Source: JBBSOK01 sp965219125
Lineage (GTDB): Bacteria > Bacteroidota > Bacteroidia > Flavobacteriales > Flavobacteriaceae
Length of the DNA stretch: 64,000 nt
NCBI GenBank assembly: GCA_965219125.1
Contig: CBDCMO010000002.1
Location: forward strand, 248,001-312,000
Direction of reading: 5' to 3'
The position numbers and the translations under genes are program-made. The notes under the pieces are model-generated. The model did no database searches. It had not been told where the DNA came from and saw nothing but the letters and a program-made list of their open reading frames with translations. Below are positions 1-10,316 of this stretch, piece by piece (the stretch's first letter is position 1; each line of letters begins with the position of its first letter).

Positions 1-66
1 GCAGAAATTTCTAAAATTGAACAACGTATCTCAAAAAATGTTGAAGCTTATTTAGAAAATTTATAG
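1..66 (+). CDS. 3' end of an unidentified gene
   Basis: The first 22 codons of the window are open in frame 1 and end in TAG. They encode AEISKIEQRISKNVEAYLEN plus a final Leu, a charged segment likely to be helical. The rest of the gene lies upstream of the window. The fragment is too short to assign to a family. That it is coding is inferred from its composition and from the absence of any competing gene. Confidence 0.5.
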   Translation, partial: AEISKIEQRISKNVEAYLENL

Positions 67-390
67 TTTACCTTCAAATTAATCATTGGATATTTAATAT
101 AATTTACTCTTTATAGCTTCAATTTAATATCTCCAGAGATTCAAATTTAATTCTGCGTTTTGCTATTTCAACTTATTTTCATCGACAATAAATTAGATTT
201 GAAATTTTTAATAAACAAATCATTGTTAATTTGAGTTAAAAACTGATTTTCTAAAGTTAATTCAACCCAAATACGAGCGTATTGTCATAAATTTTAAATT
301 TTTGGGAATACCTTAACAAACTATATTTTAATCCTTCTCGTATATATGTTAAGTGGAATATTTAACTAACACTAAACTAAATTTTAATTT
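67..390. other. AT-rich intergenic region, no gene seen
   Basis: This 324-base stretch has no open frame of useful length and no convincing hairpin. It must carry the promoter and leader of the giant surface-protein gene that starts at 391, but I found no clean TAnnTTTG box in it. Confidence 0.5.
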
Positions 391-3300
391 ATGAGAAAAA
401 CTATTACTCGAAACTTATTATTCATAGTTTCAGCATTGCTCACGACAACCTTGTCCTTTGGACAATTTGTTGTTACCAATGCCAACGACTCAGGTACAGG
501 CTCACTGCGAAGTGCAGTAAACCTTGCCAACACGACGGCCGGACCAAACACAATAACGTTTGACGCTGGTCATACAATCAACATAACATCTGGTTTAATT
601 ATCATAACTGATGATTTAACAATTACTGGTTTGGCAACTACCGTATTGGACGGATCAGGAAATGGGACTAACAGGTTGCTTGCGGCTACTGGCTTTACTT
701 CGCTAACTTTACAAAATATAACTTTTCAGAATTCAATCTCTACTGGCGACGGTGGAGCTGTTGGCGTAGAAGATGTTGCAAATGTTACAGTTGCCAATTG
801 CATTTTTAATAATAACGCTTCAAATGGCTTGAATGGTGCAGGTGCATTGGGCGTGCGAAATGGGAATTTGACAATTACAGGCTCAACTTTTTCAAACAAT
901 TCAGCAACAAATGTTGCTTCTAGTAGTGGTGGAGCGGTTGGTATTGATATTAGCGGAACACTTAGTGTTACAAATTCATCCTTTACTAACAATACTACAA
1001 ATAGAGCAGGTGGCGCAATTGAAGTTAATTCACCAGGGCAGGTAATTTTAACAAATGTTACAGCTACAGGTAATACAGCTTTGGGACCTCCAGGAAATGG
1101 CGGTGTTTTGCATATTACGGGTTCTGCAAATTCAAGCATTAGTAATTCCACATTTTCGAACAACACTGCTGTAGAAGGCGGTGCTCTTTGGAATGGAAGT
1201 GGAACAATGACTTTAGTAGGCTCAAATACTATCAGCAATAATATTGCAACAGGAAATGATCCTGACCAAGGTGGTGGTGGAATTTATAATATGGGCGGAA
1301 ATTTAACAATTTCAGGAGATTTATTTTCAGGCTTTTCTGATATCTTCGGAAACTTGGCAAACGGAACTTCAGGTTCAGGTGGTGCAATTTTAAGTACAGC
1401 AGGAACAGTTGAAATATCTGGAGCTTTTATAACAAGTAACGGTGCAAATCGCGCAGGTGGTGGTATCGAAATTATTGATGGTGTCGCTAACCTTGTTAAC
1501 ATAAACCTTAGCGGTAATGATGTTAATGGTGCTTTAACTGGTGGCATTCCAAACCCAGGAAATGGTGGTGGTGTGCACGTTACAGGTAATGGTGCAACAA
1601 TATCCTTTAGTGGTATAGCTTTAGCAAATATTGCGGCTAATGAAGGTGGTGCTCTTTGGAACAACCAAGGTACAATGAATATTGCTGTACCTGCATTTGG
1701 CGGACTATTTACAGACACTTTTATAGATACAAATACTGCTCATGGTAACGCTGCAACCAATGGTGGTGGTGGTATTTATAATAATGGTGGTACATTAAAT
1801 GTTGCCGCTGGTACAAATGTGGTAAATAATATTGCAGATGGAGCTGCGGGATCTGGTGGCGGAATTCTTTCGAACGGGGGATCATTGAATATTGATAATA
1901 CCATTGTTTCATCAAACACAGCAAACAGAGCAGGCGGTGGTATTGAAGTAGTTTCAGTAGTTGGAAATCTTTTTTCTTTTAACAATGTTACACTTTCAGG
2001 AAATACAGCTGTTGGTGGCGCTGTTCCAGGAAACGGTGGCGGATTTCATATTTCAGGAGCTGGTAATTCAACTTTCACAAGTTCAACAATAATGAACAAT
2101 ACTGCTGTTGAAGGTGGTGGTCTTTGGAATGGAAGCGGAACTATGACTGTTACAAATTCAATTATTTCATCAAACACTGCAAATGGAGCTTCAGCCGACC
2201 AAGGTGGTGGAGGTATTTATAATGAAATGGGAACATTGGTTGTAAATGGGACGTCAACTGTATCGAATAACACCGCAAGCGGAGCCGCAGGTTCAGGTGG
2301 TGGAATATTAACAAATCAAGGAACACTTGCTATAGATGGAATAACTTTTTCTGGCAACACAGCAAATAGAGCTGGTGGTGGAGTTGAGGTAGTTTCACTC
2401 GCAGGACAGATCTATACTTTTAACGGTCTAACATTAGACAACAACACTGCTTTAGGTGGAACTGCCCCAGGAAACGGTGGTGGCTTTCATATTACAGGAG
2501 CTGGTAATTCAACTTTCACAAATACAACCATAATAAATAACACAGCTGTGGAAGGCGGTGGTCTTTGGAACGGTAGCGGAACGATGATGGTTACAGATTC
2601 TACAGTTAACACAAATGAAGCAACAGGAGCAGATGCAGACCAAGGTGGTGGAGGTATTTATAACGAAATGGGAACCGTTTCTTTAACAGGAACTACAACG
2701 GTTTCAAATAATACCGCAAGCGGTGCAGCAGGCTCAGGTGGTGGAATTCTTACCAATGAAGGAACACTAAGTGCAAATGGAATAACTATTTCTGGGAACA
2801 CAGCAAACAGAGCTGGTGGTGGTATTGAAGTACGTTCACAAGCAGGACAGACGTATGCATTTAGCAATATTACTTTAAATGGAAATTCAATTGGAACGGC
2901 TGCCCCAGGAAATGGTGGTGGATTTCATATTACAGGAGCTGGTAATTCAACCTTCACAAATGCAACTATAACAAATAACATTGGTGTTGAAGGCGGTGGT
3001 CTTTGGAATGGTTCAGGAACAATGACAGTTACAAATTCAGCAGTTGAAACAAATCAAGCAACCGGAGCCGAGGTTGGCCAAGGTGGTGGTGGAATCTACA
3101 ATGAAATGGGAACATTAGTTGTAACGGGTACTTCAACTGTTGCAAACAACTCAGCAATTGGAACCGCTGGTTCAGGAGGTGGTATTTTAACAAACCAAGG
3201 TACACTTACTGTAAATGATTTAACAATAGCTAATAACACATCAAATAGAGCTGGTGGTGGTATCGAAATATTTGGTTCAGTCGCAGGTGAAAATTATTCT

Positions 3301-6300
3301 TTTAATAACTTGACCCTAAATGGCAATACTGCGCTAGGTGGAGCCGCCCCAGGAAACGGTGGTGGATTTCATATTTCAGGAGCTGGTAATTCAACCTTCA
3401 CAAATGCAACTATAACAAATAACATTGGTGTTGAAGGCGGTGGTCTTTGGAATGGTTCAGGAACAATGACAGTTACAAATTCAGCAGTTGAAACAAACCA
3501 AGCAACTGGAGCCGAGGTTGGCCAAGGTGGTGGTGGAATCTACAATGAAATGGGAACATTAGTTGTAACGGGTACTTCAACTGTTGCAAACAACTCAGCA
3601 ATTGGAACCGCTGGTTCAGGAGGTGGTATTTTAACCAATCAAGGAATTTTAACTGTTGATGGTTTATCAATTTCAAACAACACATCAAATAGAGCTGGTG
3701 GTGGTATCGAAGTATTCGGTTCAACAACAGGTCAAACATATACATTTAATAACCTTACTTTAAATGGAAATACTGCTTTAGGCGGAACCGCACCAGGAAA
3801 CGGTGGAGGATATCATATATCAGGAATTGGAGAAACTGTTTTTACCAACGCCACAATTACTAATAATACGGCTGTTGAAGGCGGTGGCCTTTGGAATGGT
3901 ACTGGGTTAATGACCGTTAGTGATGGAACAATAAATAATAACGAAGCCAAAGGAGACAATCCCGAACAAGGCGGTGGTGGTCTTTACAACGATGGTGGAA
4001 CACTTACAATAAATAATGGAGATATTTATGAAAATATTGCTACTGGCGCTTCAGGTTCTGGTGGTGCTATTTTGAGTACTTCTGGATCTTTAATAATAAA
4101 TTTTGCAACTATTTTGGACAACGGTGCAAACCGTGCAGGTGGAGGTATTGAAATTATTGACGGTACAGCGGACTTAATAGATACATTCCTATTGGTAAAC
4201 GACGTAAACGGTATTGCTACCGGAGGTACACCAAATCCAGGTAATGGAGGTGGCTTACACGTTACTGGAAATGCAGCAACTGTAAACTACAGTGGTACGG
4301 CATTTCTTAATGAAGCGGCTAACGAAGGTGGCGGGTTATGGAATAATGGTGGAACTATGAATATTTCTACTGGATTATTTGGTGCTTCTTTTATTGATAC
4401 AAATACAGCATTTGGTAACGCTGCAATTAATGGTGGTGGAGGTATTTTTAATAACGGCGGAACGCTAAATATTGCTGCAGGTACAAACGTTGTTAATAAC
4501 ATCGCATCTGGAACAGCAGGCTCCGGTGGAGGAATCCATAGTAACGGAGGTGCAGTAACGATAACAGACGCAATTATTACAACTAACATTGCAAACCGCG
4601 CAGGAGGTGGTATTGAAATAGCGGCAGGTACATTAACAATGTCTGGCACTACATTGAATACAAATAATGCAGGTATTACTCCAGCTGTAGCAGCTCCCGG
4701 AAATGGTGGTGGTCTCCATGTTGGAACGGGCACTGCAACAATTACGGGTGGAACTGTCGACGCAAACATTGCAGCTGCCGAAGGTGGCGGATTATGGAAT
4801 GGTGGCGGCAGTATGACTGTTACCGGAGTTACCTTAACCAATAACATTGCGAGTGGACCAAATGCCGACAACGGTGGCGGTGCATTATACAATGATGGCG
4901 GAACAATGAATGTTTTGGCAGGAACAGTTCTTACAAGCAATAAAGCAAATGGAACCGCTGGTTCTGGAGGTGGAATTTTAAGTACTGGTGGTGATGTTAC
5001 CGTAAATGGCGCAAACATTTCAACGAATGTTGCAAACCGCGCAGGTGGTGGTATTGAAATTGCCGCGGGTACATTAACAATGTCGGGAACTACTTTAAGT
5101 ACAAATAACGTAGGTGTAGCGCCAGCTGTAGCTGCTCCAGGAAATGGTGGTGGTTTACATATTGGATCTGGAACTGCAACAATTTCGGGTGGAACTGTCG
5201 ACGCAAACATTGCAGCTGCCGAAGGTGGCGGATTATGGAATGGTGGCGGTAGTATGACTGTTACCGGAGTTACCTTAACCAATAACATTGCAAGTGGACC
5301 AAATGCCGACAACGGTGGTGGTGCATTATACAATGATGGCGGAACAATGAATGTTTTGGACGGAACTGTTCTTACAAGTAATAAAGCAAATGGAGCCGCA
5401 GGTTCTGGAGGTGGAATTTTAAGCACTGGTGGTAATGTTACCGTAACTGGCGCAAACATTTCAACGAATATTGCAAACCGAGCAGGTGGTGGTATTGAAA
5501 TCGCTGCAGGTACATTAATAATGTCTGGTACAACTTTAAATACAAATAATGCAGGTGTTGCCCCAGCAGTTGCAGCTCCCGGAAATGGTGGTGGTCTTCA
5601 CGTTGGAGGAACAGCTACCGCAACAATTACTGGTGGCACAGCAGATTCAAACATAGCAGCCGCAGAAGGTGGTGGATTATGGAATGGCGGTGGCAGTATG
5701 ACTGTTACCGGAGTTGCCTTAACCAATAACATTGCAAGTGGACCAAATGCCGATAATGGTGGAGGTGCTATATACAATGATGGTGGTATTTTAGATGTTC
5801 AATCTGCAACAGCAATATCAAATAACATGGCAAATGGTACTGCTGGTTCAGGTGGCGCAATTTTATCTACGGGTGGAACTGTTACTATTGCTGATGTTAC
5901 AATTATGAACAATAGCGCAAACCGCGCTGGTGGTGCAATTGAAGTTATTCAAGGAACATTAACTTTGACTGGAACGCAATTATTAGCGAATGACGTTGAT
6001 GGGACAGCTGGTACTCCGGCTCCTGGAAACGGTGGTGGTTTACACATAAGTGGTGTAGTAATAACCAATATTACAAATGCTACTATTTCAAATAACCGTG
6101 CTTTCAGCGAAGGTGGTGGTCTTTGGAATCAAGTTGGTAGTACAATGACGGTTGCCGGTTCTACTTTAAATGCAAACAATGCTAAAGGAAATGACCTAAC
6201 CAACGGTGGTGGTGGTATTTTCAATAATGGTGGAACTTTAAATGTAACCACTTCATCAACAATCTCGAACAATTTGGCTTCAGGAACCGCTGGTTCTGGT

Positions 6301-8850
6301 GGTGGAATTCAAAATGTAGATGGAGGAACTGTTACTGTTAGCAATTCTGCAATCACAAATAATACAGCAAACCGAGCTGGTGGTGGTATTGAAGATAATT
6401 CAGCTACAACAACCGCAGGAAGTGTAACGCTTAACACAGTTACCTTGAACGAGAATACTGTAGGCAGCGCCCCAGGAAATGGCGGTGGATTTCATATTAC
6501 TGGCCCAGGTTTAGCTTCAATTACAAGTGGAACAGTTTCTGGTAACTCAGCAACTGCTGAAGGCGGTGGACTTTGGAATGGAAGTGGCACAATGACAATA
6601 GATGGAACTAATCTAGACGCAAACACGGCTAGCGGTAATGATCCCGACCAAGGTGGGGGCGCTATTTATAATGAAGGCGGTACATTAACTATATCGAATG
6701 CTACAGTTTCAAATAATTTGGCTAACGGAACTGCAGGTTCTGGTGGTGGAATTTTAAATAATAACGGTGCACTTGCTGTAAACACTTCCACTTTAACTGC
6801 AAATTCATCTATGCGTGCCGGTGGTGCGATTGAAGAAAGAGGAGCAGCTGGTAGTTTATTAACCCTTACAAATACTAATTTAACAGGAAACAGTACAGCA
6901 TCTGCCCCAGGAAATGGTGGTGGTCTTCATATTACAGGAGCTGGTGATGCTACAATTACGGGTGGTATGGTAACTAATAACACTGCAAGCTCAGAAGGCG
7001 GAGGCCTTTGGAACAACGCCGGTGTTATGACTGTTGATGGTACAACTTTAGATGGTAATACAGCAAGCGGTGTAGATCCAGACCAAGGTGGTGGAGCTAT
7101 TTATAATGAAGCTGGAACTTTAAATGTATTGAACGCTACTTTATCAAATAACGTAGCCAATGGAACTGCAGGTTCTGGTGGTGGAATTTTGAATAGTTTA
7201 GGTATATTATCTGTTACAGATTCAAACTTTATGGCAAATATGGCGATGAGAGCTGGTGGTGGTATTGAAGAAAATTCGGTAGCTGGAAGTATGCTTACTA
7301 TATCTGGTGGAATGTTTAGTGGAAATAACGCAGGTTCTGCTCCAGGAAATGGTGGAGGTATTCACATAACTGGTGCGGGAGATAGTACAATTAGTAATAT
7401 AATAGCATCAGGAAATATAGCTGCATCTGAAGGTGGTGCTATCTGGAATGGAGCCGGTACTATGTTGTTAGAAGCTGTAAATATTACGGATAATGAGGCA
7501 CAAGGTAATGATGCAGATAATGGCGGTGGCGGAATATTTAACAATGGTGGAACTTTAACCATTTTTAATAATAGTAACATTACTAGTAATCTTGCAACTG
7601 GAACATCAGGTTCTGGCGGTGGTTTATTAAGTACTGCGGGAACTGTTAAAATTAATGAATCTGTTCTGGAAGGTAACTCAGCAAACCGTGCTGGTGGAGC
7701 AATTGAAATTATAGATGGCGCTTTAAACTTTACAAATGCTAGTATGGTAGGCAACGACGTTAATGGAACTGCTGGAACTGCAAACCCTGGTAATGGTGGT
7801 GCATTACACGTATCTGGAAACAGTAGTACTATCACAATATCAGGTAGCCAAGTTTTAAACAACGAAGCTGCTCGTGAAGGTGGTGCATTATGGAACCAAA
7901 GTGGAACTACTATGAACGTTATTTCTTCAACTATTGATGGTAACAGTACGTTTGGACCAATGGTAGACGATGGTGGTGCTGGTATTTTTAATAACGGTGG
8001 TAACTTAAACGTTGAAACATCAACTATTTCAAATAACAGTGCAACTGCAGCTGGAAGCAGTGGTGGTGGTATTCACAATGCTCCAAACGGGGCAGTAATT
8101 GTGTTACGAAGCACAATTTCTAACAATACAACTGCCGGTTCTGGTGGTGGTGTTTATAACAATGGTTCAAGTTTTGATCTTAATGCTGTAACAGTAGCTA
8201 TGAACGCTGCCTTAGTAGATGGTGGCGGTATTCAAGCTACTACTAATACTTCATTAACAAATACACTTGTGGCTTTAAACGCTGCAACTGCAAATGGCCC
8301 AGATATTATGGGAACATTAACTTCGAACAATTATAATTTGATTGGCACTGACCCTCAAGGAGTATTTGGTGCGCAGGCAAATGATATTGTAGAAACAGAT
8401 CCAATGTTAGGACCACTTCAAAATAATGGAGGCGTTACTGAAACGCACGAATTGTTAATTGGTTCAACTGCGTATAATGCTGGTAATCCTGCCGATTTAT
8501 TCAATGACCAAATCGAGCAACCTGTTTTTGATGGAATTAGAGATATAGGTGCTTATGAAGCACAAACAATCTTACTTTCTGTTGAAGATATTAGCACTTC
8601 AGATTTTGGAATTGTTGTATATCCAAATCCGTCACAAGGATTGGCTAATATCAAAATTCCTCAAACATTTGGAGCTGATGTAAGTGTAACAATTGTAGAA
8701 TTAGGTTCCGGTAAAATTGTAACCCAGTTTAATACAACAGTTGGAGAAACTCAGGTAGATTTAAATAGATATGCCGATGGTATGTATATTATAAAAGTTT
8801 CTTCGGAAGATAGAAACTCAATCCATAAATTAATTTTACGTAAAAATTAA
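391..8850 (+). CDS. Giant T9SS-secreted repeat protein (PMP-like beta-helix adhesin)
   Basis: This 2819-residue protein is predicted to be exported and attached to or released from the cell surface. Residues 1-25 form a Sec signal peptide ending SFGQ. Residues of about 120-2600 are built from 16 copies of a superrepeat of about 147-152 residues. Each copy contains the ordered motifs GGGIYN, GSGGGIL, NRAGGGIE, PGNGGG(F/L)H and EGGGLWN, with short N-rich strands between them. The GG[AG][IL] plus NN pattern resembles the chlamydial polymorphic-membrane-protein repeat (Chlam_PMP), which folds as a right-handed beta-helix. A C-terminal stretch with NGGVTETHELLIGS and DIGAYEAQ matches the 'choice-of-anchor Q' type region. 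Residues of about 2735-2819 with YPNP at 2744 are a type A T9SS sorting domain. The ligand is unknown; adhesion is inferred. Some repeat copies are almost identical at DNA level. A strong terminator follows. Confidence 0.9.
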   Translation: MRKTITRNLLFIVSALLTTTLSFGQFVVTNANDSGTGSLRSAVNLANTTAGPNTITFDAGHTINITSGLIIITDDLTITGLATTVLDGSGNGTNRLLAATGFTSLTLQNITFQNSISTGDGGAVGVEDVANVTVANCIFNNNASNGLNGAGALGVRNGNLTITGSTFSNNSATNVASSSGGAVGIDISGTLSVTNSSFTNNTTNRAGGAIEVNSPGQVILTNVTATGNTALGPPGNGGVLHITGSANSSISNSTFSNNTAVEGGALWNGSGTMTLVGSNTISNNIATGNDPDQGGGGIYNMGGNLTISGDLFSGFSDIFGNLANGTSGSGGAILSTAGTVEISGAFITSNGANRAGGGIEIIDGVANLVNINLSGNDVNGALTGGIPNPGNGGGVHVTGNGATISFSGIALANIAANEGGALWNNQGTMNIAVPAFGGLFTDTFIDTNTAHGNAATNGGGGIYNNGGTLNVAAGTNVVNNIADGAAGSGGGILSNGGSLNIDNTIVSSNTANRAGGGIEVVSVVGNLFSFNNVTLSGNTAVGGAVPGNGGGFHISGAGNSTFTSSTIMNNTAVEGGGLWNGSGTMTVTNSIISSNTANGASADQGGGGIYNEMGTLVVNGTSTVSNNTASGAAGSGGGILTNQGTLAIDGITFSGNTANRAGGGVEVVSLAGQIYTFNGLTLDNNTALGGTAPGNGGGFHITGAGNSTFTNTTIINNTAVEGGGLWNGSGTMMVTDSTVNTNEATGADADQGGGGIYNEMGTVSLTGTTTVSNNTASGAAGSGGGILTNEGTLSANGITISGNTANRAGGGIEVRSQAGQTYAFSNITLNGNSIGTAAPGNGGGFHITGAGNSTFTNATITNNIGVEGGGLWNGSGTMTVTNSAVETNQATGAEVGQGGGGIYNEMGTLVVTGTSTVANNSAIGTAGSGGGILTNQGTLTVNDLTIANNTSNRAGGGIEIFGSVAGENYSFNNLTLNGNTALGGAAPGNGGGFHISGAGNSTFTNATITNNIGVEGGGLWNGSGTMTVTNSAVETNQATGAEVGQGGGGIYNEMGTLVVTGTSTVANNSAIGTAGSGGGILTNQGILTVDGLSISNNTSNRAGGGIEVFGSTTGQTYTFNNLTLNGNTALGGTAPGNGGGYHISGIGETVFTNATITNNTAVEGGGLWNGTGLMTVSDGTINNNEAKGDNPEQGGGGLYNDGGTLTINNGDIYENIATGASGSGGAILSTSGSLIINFATILDNGANRAGGGIEIIDGTADLIDTFLLVNDVNGIATGGTPNPGNGGGLHVTGNAATVNYSGTAFLNEAANEGGGLWNNGGTMNISTGLFGASFIDTNTAFGNAAINGGGGIFNNGGTLNIAAGTNVVNNIASGTAGSGGGIHSNGGAVTITDAIITTNIANRAGGGIEIAAGTLTMSGTTLNTNNAGITPAVAAPGNGGGLHVGTGTATITGGTVDANIAAAEGGGLWNGGGSMTVTGVTLTNNIASGPNADNGGGALYNDGGTMNVLAGTVLTSNKANGTAGSGGGILSTGGDVTVNGANISTNVANRAGGGIEIAAGTLTMSGTTLSTNNVGVAPAVAAPGNGGGLHIGSGTATISGGTVDANIAAAEGGGLWNGGGSMTVTGVTLTNNIASGPNADNGGGALYNDGGTMNVLDGTVLTSNKANGAAGSGGGILSTGGNVTVTGANISTNIANRAGGGIEIAAGTLIMSGTTLNTNNAGVAPAVAAPGNGGGLHVGGTATATITGGTADSNIAAAEGGGLWNGGGSMTVTGVALTNNIASGPNADNGGGAIYNDGGILDVQSATAISNNMANGTAGSGGAILSTGGTVTIADVTIMNNSANRAGGAIEVIQGTLTLTGTQLLANDVDGTAGTPAPGNGGGLHISGVVITNITNATISNNRAFSEGGGLWNQVGSTMTVAGSTLNANNAKGNDLTNGGGGIFNNGGTLNVTTSSTISNNLASGTAGSGGGIQNVDGGTVTVSNSAITNNTANRAGGGIEDNSATTTAGSVTLNTVTLNENTVGSAPGNGGGFHITGPGLASITSGTVSGNSATAEGGGLWNGSGTMTIDGTNLDANTASGNDPDQGGGAIYNEGGTLTISNATVSNNLANGTAGSGGGILNNNGALAVNTSTLTANSSMRAGGAIEERGAAGSLLTLTNTNLTGNSTASAPGNGGGLHITGAGDATITGGMVTNNTASSEGGGLWNNAGVMTVDGTTLDGNTASGVDPDQGGGAIYNEAGTLNVLNATLSNNVANGTAGSGGGILNSLGILSVTDSNFMANMAMRAGGGIEENSVAGSMLTISGGMFSGNNAGSAPGNGGGIHITGAGDSTISNIIASGNIAASEGGAIWNGAGTMLLEAVNITDNEAQGNDADNGGGGIFNNGGTLTIFNNSNITSNLATGTSGSGGGLLSTAGTVKINESVLEGNSANRAGGAIEIIDGALNFTNASMVGNDVNGTAGTANPGNGGALHVSGNSSTITISGSQVLNNEAAREGGALWNQSGTTMNVISSTIDGNSTFGPMVDDGGAGIFNNGGNLNVETSTISNNSATAAGSSGGGIHNAPNGAVIVLRSTISNNTTAGSGGGVYNNGSSFDLNAVTVAMNAALVDGGGIQATTNTSLTNTLVALNAATANGPDIMGTLTSNNYNLIGTDPQGVFGAQANDIVETDPMLGPLQNNGGVTETHELLIGSTAYNAGNPADLFNDQIEQPVFDGIRDIGAYEAQTILLSVEDISTSDFGIVVYPNPSQGLANIKIPQTFGADVSVTIVELGSGKIVTQFNTTVGETQVDLNRYADGMYIIKVSSEDRNSIHKLILRKN
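2919..3648 (+). repeat. Two near-identical tandem DNA copies of the superrepeat
   Basis: The stretch at about 2919-3204 reappears at 3363-3648 with only a handful of differences, offset by 444 bases (148 codons). It spans the PGNGGG, EGGGLWN, GGGIYN and GSGGGIL modules. Such recent identity inside an otherwise diverged array implies recent duplication or gene conversion. Confidence 0.85.
4735..5770 (+). repeat. Three tandem near-identical superrepeat copies
   Basis: The block containing the encoded AEGGGLWNGGGSMTVTG occurs three times. The phrase 'attatggaat' or its equivalent begins near 4791, 5232 and 5676, giving periods of 441 and 444 bases. Copies one and two are almost identical; copy three has diverged a little more. 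This is a second, separate homogenised patch in the same gene. Confidence 0.8.
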
Positions 8851-8871
8851 AACCTTATTCCCCTTTTAGAA

Positions 8872-8907
8872 AGAGCCTTCCAAAATTTTGGAAGGCTCTT
8901 TTTTTTA
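8872..8907 (+). terminator. Rho-independent terminator of the giant surface-protein gene
   Basis: A perfect 14-bp inverted repeat (agagccttccaaaa and its complement, 8872-8899) is followed by a run of T. It lies 21 bases after the stop codon at 8850. The T-run is on the + strand. Confidence 0.9.
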
Positions 8908-8963
8908 TAAAAAAAACGAATAAATGGTATGTTATAAGTTTCAGGTTTTTTGTAGCCTTAAAA

Positions 8964-10229
8964 TTAGTTTTTTCTTCGAAAATTAAAATTATGGGAATAT
9001 CCGAAAGCAACTTCAAAAAAATCTGCTTGGCCTAAGTTGGCATTTATAAAGCCCCCCAAATAAAAGTTGTTTTTCTGAAATTGAGAAGTACCCAAAAAAT
9101 AATATTTCAAGCCTAATCTGGTTGAAATATGTTGTTTCAATTCATACTTTGTACCGTATTCGCCTAGCATCCAATAATCAGGAATATCTTTTGGCGTATT
9201 GTCCCAACCTTCGTTTATGCGCCATTCTATTTTGTAACCTGGTTTGTAGATATTATATCCTAACTGAAAATTTATTCCAAAATGATTCAATAACAATTCT
9301 CCTTCAACCGCAAAATTTAAAGTGCTTGCATTAAGGGTAGGATTACTTTTATAGGATTCAAATTCTCTTCCCTCTTGCACGAGACTTTCATTGTCCCTTA
9401 TATAGTTGTAATAGTGTTCATAGTATTTGTAATTCAATGAAATGCCTATTTTATATGTGTCTTTATAGATATTTCCATATTCGACAGCAAATGTGTAAAC
9501 ATCCTTTATGTTATTAAAAGCTAAAGCGAATACATTTTGTCCATAACCGCTTCGAAATCCAAAATATGAATATTTATTGTTATTTTTAAATACGTTATAA
9601 TTCTCTTCCGAATAAATTTCTTTGTTGAAAGGATTCTTGAAATCTGCCGAAATTCCTATTAAAAATGAATTATAACCTTGGTTTAAAAGCTTTGCGTGTG
9701 CATTTGAATGATGCGAAAAACCGGCACTCAAATTAAAATCTACTTTTTCTGAAGTGTAAAATTTATATTTTAAAAATAGACGAAGGACAATGGTTAAATC
9801 TGTCGTAACTGCATTGTTTTTTGGGTTTGAAATACTGTCGTATTTCTTAGTTATATAGCTAATTCCACTGGCTGCATTTATGCTAAAATGGTTGCTTCGA
9901 AACGATTTGAAATTTATAAAAGGAGTTAACGATATTGCATAACCAAGATTTTCTACATTTCCAAAATCGGCGATGGCCAAACTAATGCCGGTTGTTGGCC
10001 TATTTAATTGCTGTGCCCAAGATTGCTTATTATTAGCGTGATTTCGACCGATGCCAACTATAACAAGTTTTTGTAAGGACGTTTCGGGAAACCCGCCATT
10101 AGATTCCAATGTTTTACCCACAAGCACTTCCGTAGATAATATCAATGCAGATTTTTTCCAAGATATGGAATCTTGAGAAGTTGCAATAGTGCAAATAAGT
10201 AATGTAATAAAGGTTAGTTTGGTTGTCAT
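8964..10229 (-). CDS. Outer-membrane beta-barrel, PagL-like acyloxyacyl hydrolase
   Basis: The predicted 421-residue protein has a short signal peptide (residues 1-18, ending IATSQ) and many alternating hydrophobic/aromatic strands, as expected of an outer-membrane barrel. The segment GFSHHSNAHAKLLNQG contains the H-x-S-N motif that carries the catalytic His and Ser of the lipid A 3-O-deacylase PagL. From memory, many Bacteroidetes proteins of this size with that motif are annotated acyloxyacyl hydrolase. The residue 14 after the first motif His, which is Glu in PagL, is Asn here. The protein is about twice PagL's length, so extra strands or a second half exist. Activity on lipid A is inferred only. 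It is convergent with the gene before it and divergent from the symporter after it. Confidence 0.55.
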   Translation of the reverse strand: MTTKLTFITLLICTIATSQDSISWKKSALILSTEVLVGKTLESNGGFPETSLQKLVIVGIGRNHANNKQSWAQQLNRPTTGISLAIADFGNVENLGYAISLTPFINFKSFRSNHFSINAASGISYITKKYDSISNPKNNAVTTDLTIVLRLFLKYKFYTSEKVDFNLSAGFSHHSNAHAKLLNQGYNSFLIGISADFKNPFNKEIYSEENYNVFKNNNKYSYFGFRSGYGQNVFALAFNNIKDVYTFAVEYGNIYKDTYKIGISLNYKYYEHYYNYIRDNESLVQEGREFESYKSNPTLNASTLNFAVEGELLLNHFGINFQLGYNIYKPGYKIEWRINEGWDNTPKDIPDYWMLGEYGTKYELKQHISTRLGLKYYFLGTSQFQKNNFYLGGFINANLGQADFFEVAFGYSHNFNFRRKN

Positions 10230-10316
10230 TACACTGCAAATAAAAACATTAACTTTTATATTTTCAAAATCAAGATAACTTTATCTCTATTTTTACTGAA
10301 AATAAACGTTCAAATT

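Noticed and set aside
4287..5459. A 390-codon open frame on the minus strand inside the giant surface-protein gene, and several smaller ones (for example 726-1238, 1284-1718, 7362-7862)
   Set aside because: They are products of the repeat composition: the GG/NN-rich sense sequence leaves Pro-rich antisense frames without stops. They repeat with the same period and have no independent start signal or domain.
391..8850. Regular repeats first considered as a CRISPR array
   Set aside because: The period is about 444 bases, the repeats are coding and continuous, there are no unique spacers of constant length, and no cas genes are present.
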